Made by a program: the position numbers and the translations under genes
Origin: Hydractinia symbiolongicarpus
Lineage: Eukaryota; Cnidaria; Hydrozoa; Anthoathecata; Hydractiniidae
DNA length: 64,000 nucleotides
NCBI RefSeq assembly: GCF_029227915.1
Contig: NC_079880.1
Coordinates: 30,247,501 to 30,311,500, forward strand
Reading direction: 5' to 3'
Part shown: positions 15,000-27,897 of the stretch, one piece after another
Layout of the letters: each line of letters opens with the position of its first letter
Numbering within the stretch: the stretch's first letter is position 1
The notes under the pieces: generated by a model
Told to the model about the DNA's origin: nothing
Databases searched by the model: none
Seen by the model: the letters and a program-made list of their open reading frames with translations, nothing else

Positions 15000-17660
15000 A
15001 GTGGTGAAAAAATAATTTAAAAAATCGTTCTGGAAATGAGTTTACTCACAGGGTACTTTCTTTGTATACACTCGACTATACGGGCCAAGCCCGGGATTTA
15101 CGGGAAATCGCGGGTTTTTCGTTTGCCGGCGATTAAACCTCTTTCATTAAGCATCTCATCAAAAATGAAAACATTTTTGAAAACTACAAGTCTCATGCGT
15201 TTTAGGGGTAAAAAAAAAATTTAAAAAGTCGTTCGGGAAATGAGTTTACTCCCTTGGTACTTTCTTTGTATACTTTAGACTATACGGGCCAACCCGGGAT
15301 TTACGGGAAATCGCGGGCTTTCGTTTGCCGGCGATTAAACTTCTTTTATTCAGCGTCTCATCAAAAATGAAAACATTTTTGAAAACTACAAGTCTTATGC
15401 GTTTTAGTGGTGAAAAAATAATTTAAAAAATCGTTCGGGAAATGAGTTTACTCCCTGGGTATTTTCTTTGTATACAGTCGACTATACGGGCCAAGCCCGG
15501 GATTTACGGGAAATCGCGGGTTTTCGTTTGCCGGCGATTAAACCTCTTTCATTAAGCGTCTCATCAAAAATGAAAACATTTTTGAAAACTACAAGTCTCA
15601 TGCGTTTTAGTGGTGAAAAAAAAACATTAAAAAATCGTTCGGAAAATGAGTTTACCCCCTGGGTACTTTCTTTGTATACTTTTGACAATACGGGCCGAGT
15701 CCGGGATTTACGAGAAATCGCGGGTTTTCGTTTGCCGGCGATTAAACTTCTTTTATTCAGCGTCCCATCAAAAATGAAAACATTTGTGAAAACTGCAAGT
15801 CTCATGCGTTTTAGTGGTGAAAAAATAATACAAAAAATCGTTCGGGAAATGAGTTTACTCCCTGGGTACTTTCTTTTTATACTTTTGACTATACGGGCCA
15901 AGCCGGGATTTAAGGGAAATGGCGGGATTTCGCTTGCCGGCGATTAAACTTCTTTTATTCAGTGTATCATCAAAAATGAAAACATTTTTGAAAACTACAA
16001 GTCTCATGGGTTTTAGTGGTGAAAAGATAATTTAAAAAATCGTTCCGGAAATGAGTTTACTCCCTGGGTACTTTCTTTGTATACTTTTGACTAGACGGGC
16101 CGAGTCCGGGATTTACGGGAAGTCGCGGGTTTTCGTTTGCCGGCGATTCAACTTCTTTTATTCAGGGTCTCATCAAAAATGAAAACAAGTTTGAAGACTA
16201 CAAGTCTTATGCGTTTTAGTGATGAAAAAATAATTTAAAAAATCGTTCTGGAAATGAGTTTACTCACAGGGTACTTTCTTTGTATACATTCGACTATACG
16301 GGCCAAAACCGGGATTTACGGGAAATCGCGGGTTTTTGTTTGCCGGCGATTAAACTTCTTTTATTCAGCGTCTCATCAAAAATGAAAACATTTTTGAAAA
16401 CTACAAGTCTCATGCGTTTTAGTGGTGAAAAAATAACTTGAAAAATCGTTCCGGAAATGAGTTTACTCCCTGGGTACTTTCTTTGTATACTTTTGACTAG
16501 ACGGGCCGAGTCCGGGATTTACGGGAAGTCGCGGGTTTTCGTTTGCTGGCGATTCAACTTCTTTTATTCAGGGTCTCATCAAAAATGAAAACAAGTTTGA
16601 AGACTACAAGTCTTATGCTATCTAGTGGTGAAAAAATAATTTAAAAAATCGTTCTGGAAATGAGTTTACTCACAGGGTACTTTCTTTGTATACACTCGAC
16701 TATACGGGCCAAGCCCGGGATTTACGGGAAATCGCGGGTTTTTCGTTTGCCGGCGATTAAACCTCTTTCATTAAGCATCTCATCAAAAATGAAAACATTT
16801 TTGAAAACTACAAGTCTCATGCGTTTTAGGGGTGAAAAAAAAAATTAAAAAGTCGTTCGGGAAATGAGTTTACTCCCTTGGTACTTTCTTTGTATACTTT
16901 AGACTATACGGGCCAACCCGGGATTTACGGGAAATCGCGGGCTTTCGTTTGCCGGCGATTAAACTTCTTTTATTCAGCGTCTCATCAAAAATGAAAACAT
17001 TTTTGAAAACTACAAGTCTTATGCGTTTTAGTGGTGAAAAAATAATTTAAAAAATTGTTCGGGAAATGAGTTTACTCCCTGGGTATTTTCTTTGTATACA
17101 GTCGACTATACGGGCCAAGCCCGGGATTTACGGGAAATCGCGGGTTTTCGTTTGCCGGCGATTAAACCTCTTTCATTAAGCGTCTCATCAAAAATGAAAA
17201 CATTTTTAAAAACTACAAGTCTCATGCGTTTTAGTGGTGAAAAAAAAACATTAAAAAATCGTTCGGAAAATGAGTTTACCCCCTGGGTACTTTCTTTGTA
17301 TACTTTTGACAATACGGGCCGAGTCCGGGATTTACGAGAAATCGCGGGTTTTCGTTTGCCGGCGATTAAACTTCTTTTATTCAGCGTCCCATCAAAAATG
17401 AAAACATTTGTGAAAACTGCAAGTCTCATGCGTTTTAGTGGTGAAAAAATAATACAAAAAATCGTTCGGGAAATGAGTTTACTCCCTGGGTACTTTCTTT
17501 GTATACTTTTGACTATACGGGCCAAGCCGGGATTTACGGGAAATGGCGGGATTTCGCTTGCCGGCGATTAAACTTCTTTTATTCAGTGTATCATCAAAAA
17601 TGAAAACATTTTTGAAAACTACAAGTCTCATGGGTTTTAGTGGTGAAAAGATAATTTAAA
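15000..17660. repeat. Higher-order repeat, 1,624-bp unit (8 monomers)
   Basis: Positions 15036 and 16660, and 15468 and 17092, carry the same private variants at an offset of exactly 1,624 bp. These include an extra T in the GGGTTTTTCG segment and the unusual GAAAAAAAAACATTAAAAAATC segment. Only a few substitutions separate the copies. Confidence 0.88.
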
Positions 17661-18479
17661 AAATCGTTTTGGAAATGAGTTTACTCACAGGGTACTTTCT
17701 TTGTATACATTCGACTATACGGGCCAAGCCCGGGATTTACGGGAAATCGCGGGTTTTCGTTTGCCGGCGATTAAACCACTTTCATTAAGCGTCTCATCAC
17801 AAATGAAAACATTTCTGAAAACTACAAGTCTCATGCGTTTTAGTGGTGAAAAAATAATTTAAAAAATCGTTCGGGAAATGAGTTTACTCCTTGGGTACTT
17901 TCTTTGTATACTTTTGACTATACGGGCCGAGTCCGGGATTTACGGGAAATCGCGGGTTTTCGTTTGCCGGCGATTAAACTTCTTTTATTCAGCGTCTCAT
18001 CAAAAATGAAAACAATTTTAAAAACTACAAGTCTCATGGGCTTTAGTGGTGAAATAATAATTTAAATAATCGTTCGGGAAATGAGTTTACACCCTGGGTA
18101 CTTTCTTTGTATACTTTTGACTATACGGGCCGAGTCCGGGATTTACGGGAAATGGCGGGTTTTCGTTTGCCGGCGATTAAACCACTTTCATTAAGCGTCT
18201 CATCGAAAATGAAAACATTTTCAAAACGTACAAGTCTCATGGGCTTTAGTGGTGAAAAAAAATTTTAAAAAATCGTTCGGGAAATGAGTTTACACCCTGG
18301 GTACTTTTTTTGTATACTTTTGACTATACGGGCCGAGTCCGGGATTTACGGGAAATCGCAAGTTTTCGTTTGCCGGCGATTAAACTTCTTTTATTCAGCG
18401 TCTCATCAAAAATGAAAACATTTTTGAAAACTACAAGTCTCATGCGTTTTAGTGGTGAAAAAATAATTTAAAAATCGTT

Positions 18480-21400
18480 CGGGAAATGAGTTGACTCCTT
18501 GGGTACGTTCTTTGTATACTTTTGATTATACGGGCCGAGTCCGGGGTTTACGGGAAATGGCGGGTTTTCGTTTGCCGGCGATTAAACTTCTTTTATTCAG
18601 CGTCTCATCAAAAATGAAAACATTTTTAAAAACTACAAGTCTCATGGGCTTTAGTGGTGAAAAAATTATTTAAAAAATCGTTCGGGAAATGAGTTTACAC
18701 CCTGGGTACTTTCTTTGTATACTTTTGACTATACGGGCCGAGTCCGGAATTTACGGGAAATCGCAGGTTTTCGTTTGCCGGCGATTAAACTTCTTTTATT
18801 TAGCGTCTCATCAAAAATGAAAACATTTTTGAAAACTACAAGTCTCATGCGTTTTAGTGGTGAAAAAGTAATTTAAAAAATCGTTCGGGAAATGAGTTTA
18901 CTCCTTGGGTACGTTCTTTGTATACTTTTGATTATACGGGCCGAGTCCGGGGTTTACGGGAAATGGCGGGTTTTCGTTTGCCGGCGATTAAACTTCTTTT
19001 ATTCAGCGTCTCATCAAAAATGAAAACATTTTTGAAAACTACAAGTCTCATGCGTTTTAGTAGTGAAAAATTAGTATAAAAAATCGTTCGGGAAATGAGT
19101 TTACTCCCTGGGTACCTTCTTTGTATACCTTTGACTATACGGGCCAACCGAGGGATTTACGGGAAATCGCGGGTTTTCGTTTGCCGGCGATTAAACTTCT
19201 TTTATTCAGCGTCTCATCAAAAATGAAAACATTTTTGAAAACTACAAGTCTCACGCGTTTTAGTGGTGAAAAAATAATTTAAAAAATCGTTCGGGAAATG
19301 AGTTTACTCCCTGGGTACTTTCTTTGTATACTTTTGACTACACGGACCGAGTCCGGGGTTTACAGGAAGTCGCGGGTTTTCGTTTGCCGGCGATTAAACT
19401 TCTTTAATTCAGCGTCTCATTAAAAATGAAAACATTTTTAAAAACTACAAGTCTCATGGGCTTTAGTGGTGAAATAATAATTTAAAAAATCGTTTGGGAA
19501 ATGAGTTTACACCCTGGGTACTTTCTTTGTATGCTTTTGACTATACGGGCCGAGTCCGGGGTTTACGGGAAATCGCAGGTTTTCGTTTGCCGGCGATTAA
19601 ACTTCTTTCATTCAGCGTCTCATCAAAAATGAAAACATTTTTGAAAACTACAAGTCTCAGGCGTTTTAGTGGTGAAAAGATAATTTAAAAAATCGTTTTG
19701 GAAATGAGTTTACTCCCTGGGTACTTTCTTTGTATACTTTTGACTATACGGGCCAAGCCGGGATTTACGGGAAATGGCGGGATTTCGCTTGCCGGCGATT
19801 AAACTTCTTTTATTCAGTGTATCATCAAAAATGAAAACATTTTTGAAAACTACAAGTCTCATGGGTTTTAGTGGTGAAAAGATAATTTAAAAAATCGTTT
19901 TGGAAATGAGTTTACTCACAGGGTACTTTCTTTGTATACATTCGACTATACGGGCCAAGCCCGGGATTTACGGGAAATCGCGGGTTTTCGTTTGCCGGCG
20001 ATTAACCCACTTTCATTAAGCGTCTCATCACAAATGAAAACATTTCTGAAAACTACAAGTCTCATGCGTTTTAGTGGTGAAAAAATAATTTAAAAAATCG
20101 TTCGGGAAATGAGTTTACTTCTTGGGTACTTTCTTTGTATACTTTTGACTATACGGGCCGAGTCCGGGATTTACGGGAAATGGCGGGTTTTCGTTTGCCG
20201 GCGATTAAACTTCTTTTATTCAGCGTCTCATCAAAAATGAAAACATTTTTAAAAACTACAAGTCTCATGGGCTTTAGTGGTGAAAAAATAATTTAAAAAA
20301 TCGTTCGGGAAATGAGTTTACACCCTGGGTACTTTCTTTGTATACTTTTGACTATACGGGCCGAGTCCGGAATTTACGGGAAATCGCAGGTTTTCGTTTG
20401 CCGGCGATTAAACTTCTTTTATTTAGCGTCTCATCAAAAATGAAAACATTTTTGAAAACTACAAGTCTCATGCGTTTTAGTGGTGAAAAATTAATTTAAA
20501 AAATCGTTCGGGAAATGAGTTTACTCCTTGGGTACGTTCTTTGTATACTTTTGATTATACGGGCCGAGTCCGGGGTTTACGGGAAATGGCGGGTTTTCGT
20601 TTGCCGGCGATTAAACTTCTTTTATTCAGCGTCTCATCAAAAATGAAAACATTTTTGAAAACTACAAGTCTCATGCGTTTTAGTAGTGAAAAAATAGTAT
20701 AAAAAATCGTTCGGGAAATGAGTTTACTCCCTGGGTACCTTCTTTGTATACCTTTGACTATACGGGCCAACCGAGGGATTTACGGGAAATCGCGGGTTTT
20801 CGTTTGCCGGCGATTAAACCCCTTTCATCAAGCGTCTCATCAAAAATGAAAACATTTCTGAAAACTACAAGTCTCACGCGTTTTAGTGGTGAAAAAATAA
20901 TTTAAAAAATCGTTCGGGAAATGAGTTTACTCCCTGGGTACTTTCTTTGTATACTTTTGACTACACGGACCGAGTCCGGGGTTTACAGGAAGTCGCGGGT
21001 TTTCGTTTGCCGGCGATTAAACTTCTTTAATTCAGCGTCTCATTAAAAATGAAAACATTTTTAAAAACTACAAGTCTCATGGGCTTTAGTGGTGAAATAA
21101 TAATTTAAAAAATCGTTTGGGAAATGAGTTTACACCCTGGGTACTTTCTTTGTATGCTTTTGACTATACGGGCCGAGTCCGGGGTTTACGGGAAATCGCA
21201 GGTTTTCGTTTGCCGGCGATTAAACTTCTTTCATTCAGCGTCTCATCAAAAATGAAAACATTTTTGAAAACTACAAGTCTCAGGCGTTTTAGTGGTGAAA
21301 AGATAATTTAAAAAACGTTTTGGAAATGAGTTTACTCACAGGGTACTTTCTTTGTATACATTCGACTATACGGGCCAAGCCCGGGATTTACGGGAAATCG

Positions 21401-24400
21401 CAGGTTTTCGTTTGCCGGCGATTAAACCACTTTCATTAAGCGTCTCATCACAAATGAAAACATTTCTGAAAATTACAAGTCTCATGCGTTTTAGTGGTGA
21501 AAAAATAATTTAAAAAATCGTTCGGGAAATGAGTTTACTCCCTGGGTACTTTCTTTGTATACTTTTGACTATACGGGCCGAGTCCGGGATTTACGGGAAG
21601 TCGCGGGTTTTCTTTTGCCGGCGATTAAACTTCTTTTATTCAGCGTCTCATCAAAAATGAAAACATTTTTGAAAACTACAAGTCTCATGCGTTTTAGTGG
21701 TGAAAAGATAATTTAAAAAATCGTTTTGGAAATGAGTTTACTCACAGGGTACTTTCTTTGTATACATTCGACTATACGGGCCAAGCCCGGGATTTACGGG
21801 AAATCGCAGGTTTTCGATTGCCGGCGATTAAACCACTTTCATTAAGCGTCTCATCACAAATGAAAACATTTCTGAAAACTACAAGTCTCATGCGTTTTAG
21901 TGGTGAAAAAATAATTTAAAAAATCGTTCGGGAAATGAGTTTACTCCCTGGGTACTTTCTTTGTATACTTTTGACTATACGGGTAGAGTCCGGGATTTAC
22001 GGGAAATCGTAGGTTTTCGTTTGCCGGCGATTAAACTTCTTTTATTCAGCGTCTCATCAAAAATGAAAACATTTTTGAAAACTACAAGTCTCATGCGTTT
22101 TAGTGGTGAAAAAATAATTTAAAAAATGGTTCGGGAAATAAGTTTACTCCCTGGGTACTTTGTTTGTATACTTTTGATTATACGGGCCGAGTCCGGGGTT
22201 TACGGGAAATGGCGGGTTTTCGTTTGCCGGCGATTAAACTTCTTTTATTCAGCGTCTCATCAAAAATGAAAACGTTTTTGAAAACTACAAGTCTCATGCG
22301 TTTTAGTGGTGAAAAAATAATATAAAAAATCCTTCTGGAAGTGAGTTTACTCACAGGGTACTTTCTTTGTATACATTCGACTATACGGGCCAAACCCGGG
22401 ATTTACGGGAAATCGCCGGTTTTCGTTTGCCGGCGATTAAACTTCTTTTATTCAGCGTCTCATCAAAAATGAAAACATTTTTGAAAACTACAAGTCTCAT
22501 GCGTTTTAGTAGTGAAAAAATAGTATAAAAAATCGTTCGGGAAATGGGTTTACTCCCTGGGTACTTTTTTTGTATACCTTTGACTATACGGGCCAAGCCA
22601 GGGATTTACGGGAAATCGCGGGTTTTCCTTTGCTGGCGATTAAACCCCTTTCATCAAGCGTCTCATCAAAAATGAAAACATTTCTGAAAACTACAAGTCT
22701 CACGCGTTTTAGTGGTGAAAAAATAATTTAAAAAATCGTTCGGGAAATGAGTTTACTCCCTGGGTACTTTCTTTGTATACTTTTGACTACACGGGCCGAG
22801 TCCGGGGTTTACAGGAAGTCGCGGGTTTTCGTTTGCCGGCGATTAAACTTCTTTAATTCAGCGTCTCATTAAAAATGAAAACATTTTTAAAAACTACAAG
22901 TCTCATGGGCTTTAGTGGTGAAATAATAATTTAAAAAATCGTTTGGGAAATGAGTTTACACCCTGGGTACTTTCTTTGTATGCTTTTGACTATACGGGCC
23001 GAGTCCAGGATTTTCGGGAAATCGCGGGTTTTCGTTTGCCGGCGATTGAACCACTTTCATTAAGCGTCTCATCACAAATGAAAACATTTCTAAAAACTAC
23101 AAGTCTCATGCGTTTTAGTGGTGAAAAAATAATTTAAAAAATCGTTCGGGAAATGAGTTTACTCCCTGGGTACTTTCTTTGTATACTTTTGACTATACGG
23201 GCCGAGTCCGGGATTTACGGGAAGTCGCGGGTTTTCGTTTGCCGGCGATTAAACTTCTTTTATTCAGCGTCTCATCAAAAATGAAAACATTTTTGAAAAC
23301 TACAAGTCTCATGCGTTTTAGTAGTGAAAAAATAGTATAAAAAATCGTTCGGGAAATGAGTTTACTCCCTGGGTACCTTCTTTGTATACCTTTGACTATA
23401 CGGGCCAACCGAGGGATTTACGGGAAATCGCGGGTTTTCGTTTGCCGGCGATTAAACCCCTTTCATCAAGCGTCTCATCAAAAATGAAAACATTTCTGAA
23501 AACTACAAGTCTCACGCGTTTTAGTGGTGAAAAAATAATTTAAAAAATCGTTCGGGAAATGAGTTTACTCCCTGGGTACTTTCTTTGTATACTTTTGACT
23601 ACACGGACCGAGTCCGGGGTTTACAGGAAGTCGCGGGTTTTCGTTTGCCGGCGATTAAACTTCTTTAATTCAGCGTCTCATTAAAAATGAAAACATTTTT
23701 AAAAACTACAAGTCTCATGGGCTTTAGTGGTGAAATAATAATTTAAAAAATCGTTTGGGAAATGAGTTTACACCCTGGGTACTTTCTTTGTATGCTTTTG
23801 ACTATACGGGCCGAGTCCGGGGTTTACGGGAAATCGCAGGTTTTCGTTTGCCGGCGATTAAACTTCTTTCATTCAGCGTCTCATCAAAAATGAAAACATT
23901 TTTGAAAACTACAAGTCTCAGGCGTTTTAGTGGTGAAAAGATAATTTAAAAAATCGTTTTGGAAATGAGTTTACTCACAGGGTACTTTCTTTGTATACAT
24001 TCGACTATACGGGCCAAGCCCGGGATTTACGGGAAATCGCAGGTTTTCGTTTGCCGGCGATTAAACCACTTTCATTAAGCGTCTCATCACAAATGAAAAC
24101 ATTTCTGAAAATTACAAGTCTCATGCGTTTTAGTGGTGAAAAAATAATTTAAAAAATCGTTCGGGAAATGAGTTTACTCCCTGGGTACTTTCTTTGTATA
24201 CTTTTGACTATACGGGCCGAGTCCGGGATTTACGGGAAGTCGCGGGTTTTCGTTTGCCGGCGATTAAACTTCTTTTATTCAGCGTCTCATCAAAAATGAA
24301 AACATTTTTGAAAACTACAAGTCTCATGCGTTTTAGTGGTGAAAAGATAATTTAAAAAATCGTTTTGGAAATGAGTTTACTCACAGGGTACTTTCTTTGT

Positions 24401-27397
24401 ATACATTCGACTATACGGGCCAAGCCCGGGATTTACGGGAAATCGCAGGTTTTCGATTGCCGGCGATTAAACCACTTTCATTAAGCGTCTCATCACAAAT
24501 GAAAACATTTCTGAAAACTACAAGTCTCATGCGTTTTAGTGGTGAAAAAATAATTTAAAAAATCGTTCGGGAAATGAGTTTACTCCCTGGGTACTTTCTT
24601 TGTATACTTTTGACTATACGGGTAGAGTCCGGGATTTACGGGAAATCGTAGGTTTTCGTTTGCCGGCGATTAAACTTCTTTTATTCAGCGTCTCATCAAA
24701 AATGAAAACATTTTTGAAAACTACAAGTCTCATGCGTTTTAGTGGTGAAAAAATAATTTAAAAAATGGTTCGGGAAATAAGTTTACTCCCTGGGTACTTT
24801 GTTTGTATACTTTTGATTATACGGGCCGAGTCCGGGGTTTACGGGAAATGGCGGGTTTTCGTTTGCCGGCGATTAAACTTCTTTTATTCAGCGTCTCATC
24901 AAAAATGAAAACGTTTTTGAAAACTACAAGTCTCATGCGTTTTAGTGGTGAAAAAATAATATTAAAAATCCTTCTGGAAGTGAGTTTACTCACAGGGTAC
25001 TTTCTTTGTATACATTCGACTATACGGGCCAAGCCCGGGATTTACGGGAAATCGCAGGTTTTCGTTTGCCGGCGATTAAACCACTTTCATTAAGCGTCTC
25101 ATCACAAATGAAAACATTTCTGAAAACTACAAGTCTCATGCGTTTTAGTGGTGAAAAAATAATTTAAAAAATCGTTCGGGAAATGAGTTTACTCCCTTGG
25201 TACTTTCTTTGTATACTTTTGACTATACGGGTAGAGTCCGGGATTTACGGGAAGTCGCGGGTTTTCGTTTGCCGGCGATTAAACTTCTTTTATTCAGCGT
25301 CTCATCAAAAATGAAAACATTTTTGAAAACTACAAGTCTCATGCGTTTTAGTGGTGAAAAAATAATTTAAAAAATCGTTCGGGAAATGAGTTTACTCCCT
25401 GGGTACTTTCTTTGTATACTTTTGACTACACGGGCCGAGTCCGGGGTTTACAGGAAGTCGCGGGTTTTCGTTTGCCGGCGATTAAACTTCTTTAATTCAG
25501 CGTCTCATTAAAAATGAAAACATTTTTAAAAACTACAAGTCTCATGGGCTTTAGTGGTGAAATAATAATTTAAAAAATCGTTTGGGAAATGAGTTTACAC
25601 CCTGGGTACTTTCTTTGTATGCTTTTGACTATACGGGCCGAGTCCAGGATTTTCGGGAAATCGCAGGTTTTCGTTTGCCGGCGATTAAACCACTTTCATT
25701 AAGCGTCTCATCACAAATGAAAACATTTCTGAAAACTACAAGTCTCATGCGTTTTAGTGGTGAAAAAATAATTTAAAAAATCGTTCGGGAAATGAGTTTA
25801 CTCCCTGGGTACTTTCTTTGTATACTTTTGACTATACGGGCCGAGTCCGGGATTTACGGGAAGTCGCGGGTTTTCGTTTGCCGGCGATTAAACTTCTTTT
25901 ATTCAGCGTCTCATCAAAAATGAAAACATTTTTGAAAACTACAAGTCTCATGCGTTTTAGTGGTGAAAAGATAATTTAAAAAATCGTTTTGGAAATGAGT
26001 TTACTCACAGGGTACTTTCTTTGTATACATTCGACTATACGGGCCAAGCCCGGGATTTACGGGAAATCGCAGGTTTTCGTTTGCCGGCGATTAAACCACT
26101 TTCATTAAGCGTCTCATCACAAATGAAAACATTTCTGAAAACTACAAGTCTCATGCGTTTTAGTGGTGAAAAAATAATTTAAAAAATCGTTCGGGAAATG
26201 AGTTTACTCCCTGGGTACTTTTTTGTATACTTTTGACTATACGGGTAGAGTCCGGGATTTACGGGAAGTCGCGGGTTTTCGTTTGCCGGCGATTAAACTT
26301 CTTTTATTCAGCGTCTCATCAAAAATGAAAACATTTTTGAAAACTACAAGTCTCATGCGTTTTAGTGGTGAAAAAATAATTTAAAAAATCGTTCAGGAAA
26401 TGAGTTTACTCCCTGGCTACTTTCTTTGCATACTTTTGATTATACGGGCCAAGCCCGGGATTTACGGGAAATCGCAGGTTTTCGTTTGCCGGCGATTAAA
26501 CCACTTTCATTAAGCGTCTCATCACAAATGAAAACATTTCTGAAAACTACAAGTCTCATGCGTTTTAGTGGTGAAAAAATAATTTAAAACATCGTTCGGG
26601 AAATGAGTTTACTCCCTGGGTACTTTCTTTGTATACTTTTGACTATACGGGTAGAGTCCGGGATTTACGGGAAGTCGCGGGTTTTCGTTTGCCGGCGATT
26701 AAACTTCTTTTATTCAGCGTCTCATCAAAAATGAAAACATTTTTGAAAACTACAAGTCTCATGCGTTTTAGTGGTGAAAAAATAATTTAAAAAATGGTTC
26801 GGGAAATAAGTTTACTCCCTGGGTACTTTGTTTGTATACTTTTGATTATACGGGCCGAGTCCGGGGTTTACGGGAAATGGCGGGTTTTCGTTTGCCGGCG
26901 ATTAAACTTCTTTTATTCAGCGTCTCATCAAAAATGAAAACGTTTTTGAAAACTACAAGTCTCATGCGTTTTAGTGGTGAAAAAATAATATAAAAAATCC
27001 TTCTGGAAGTGAGTTTACTCACAGGGTACTTTCTTTGTATACATTCGACTATACGGGCCAAACCCGGGATTTACGGGAAATCGCCGGTTTTCGTTTGCCG
27101 GCGATTAAACTTCTTTTATTCAGCGTCTCATCAAAAATGAAAACATTTTTGAAAACTACAAGTCTCATGCGTTTTAGTAGTGAAAAAATAGTATAAAAAA
27201 TCGTTCGGGAAATGGGTTTACTCCCTGGGTACTTTTTTTGTATACCTTTGACTATACGGGCCAAGCCAGGGATTTACGGGAAATCGCGGGTTTTCCTTTG
27301 CCGGCGATTAAACCCCTTTCATCAAGCGTCTCATCAAAAATGAAAACATTTCTGAAAACTACAAGTCTCACGCGTTTTAGTGGTGAAAAAATAATTT
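18480..27397. repeat. Nested higher-order repeats with 1,623, 1,826 and 812-bp offsets
   Basis: The series starting GGGAAATGAGTTTACACCCTGG with GTATGC recurs at 19494, 21117, 22943, 23755 and 25582. Offsets are 1,623, 1,826, 812 and 1,827 bp, i.e. 8, 9, 4 and 9 monomers. A second marker (GGTTCGGGAAATAAG, TTTGTTTGTATAC) is found near 22125, 24765 and 26795. The block is a patchwork of overlapping duplications and ends in the gap. Confidence 0.85.
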
Positions 27398-27897
27398 NNN
27401 NNNNNNNNNNNNNNNNNNNNNNNNNNNNNNNNNNNNNNNNNNNNNNNNNNNNNNNNNNNNNNNNNNNNNNNNNNNNNNNNNNNNNNNNNNNNNNNNNNNN
27501 NNNNNNNNNNNNNNNNNNNNNNNNNNNNNNNNNNNNNNNNNNNNNNNNNNNNNNNNNNNNNNNNNNNNNNNNNNNNNNNNNNNNNNNNNNNNNNNNNNNN
27601 NNNNNNNNNNNNNNNNNNNNNNNNNNNNNNNNNNNNNNNNNNNNNNNNNNNNNNNNNNNNNNNNNNNNNNNNNNNNNNNNNNNNNNNNNNNNNNNNNNNN
27701 NNNNNNNNNNNNNNNNNNNNNNNNNNNNNNNNNNNNNNNNNNNNNNNNNNNNNNNNNNNNNNNNNNNNNNNNNNNNNNNNNNNNNNNNNNNNNNNNNNNN
27801 NNNNNNNNNNNNNNNNNNNNNNNNNNNNNNNNNNNNNNNNNNNNNNNNNNNNNNNNNNNNNNNNNNNNNNNNNNNNNNNNNNNNNNNNNNNNNNNNN
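27398..27897. other. Assembly gap, exactly 500 N
   Basis: An uninterrupted run of 500 N separates satellite from unique sequence. A round number of this kind is usually a placeholder for a gap of unknown length, so the right border of the satellite array is not seen. Confidence 0.98.

Larger units (their letters stand above)
1..27397. repeat. 203-bp satellite array with higher-order repeat structure
   Basis: The whole stretch is head-to-tail copies of one monomer of about 203 bp, roughly 135 copies, with no interruption by other sequence. Each monomer contains an A/T-tract block, the word ATGCGTTTTAGTGGTG, a CTGGGTACTTTCTTTGTATAC segment, then a GC-rich part with several CGGG words ending at TTTGCCGGCGATTAAAC. 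Two main types are visible: one with CTCCCTGGG and CCGAGTCC, and one with CTCACAGGG, CATTCGAC and CCAAGCCC. A frame cannot stay open from monomer to monomer because 203 is not a multiple of three, so the short open frames are incidental. The array starts before the window and ends inside the N gap. Centromeric or pericentromeric identity is inferred from the architecture only. Confidence 0.97.

Noticed and set aside
1-27397. Many 60-160 residue open frames on both strands in the satellite
   Set aside because: They are repeated readings of the same 203-bp monomer; the frame is lost at nearly every monomer and no domain is recognisable.
1-27397. CRISPR-like regular repeats
   Set aside because: There are no unique spacers: the entire monomer is repeated, and the genome is eukaryotic.
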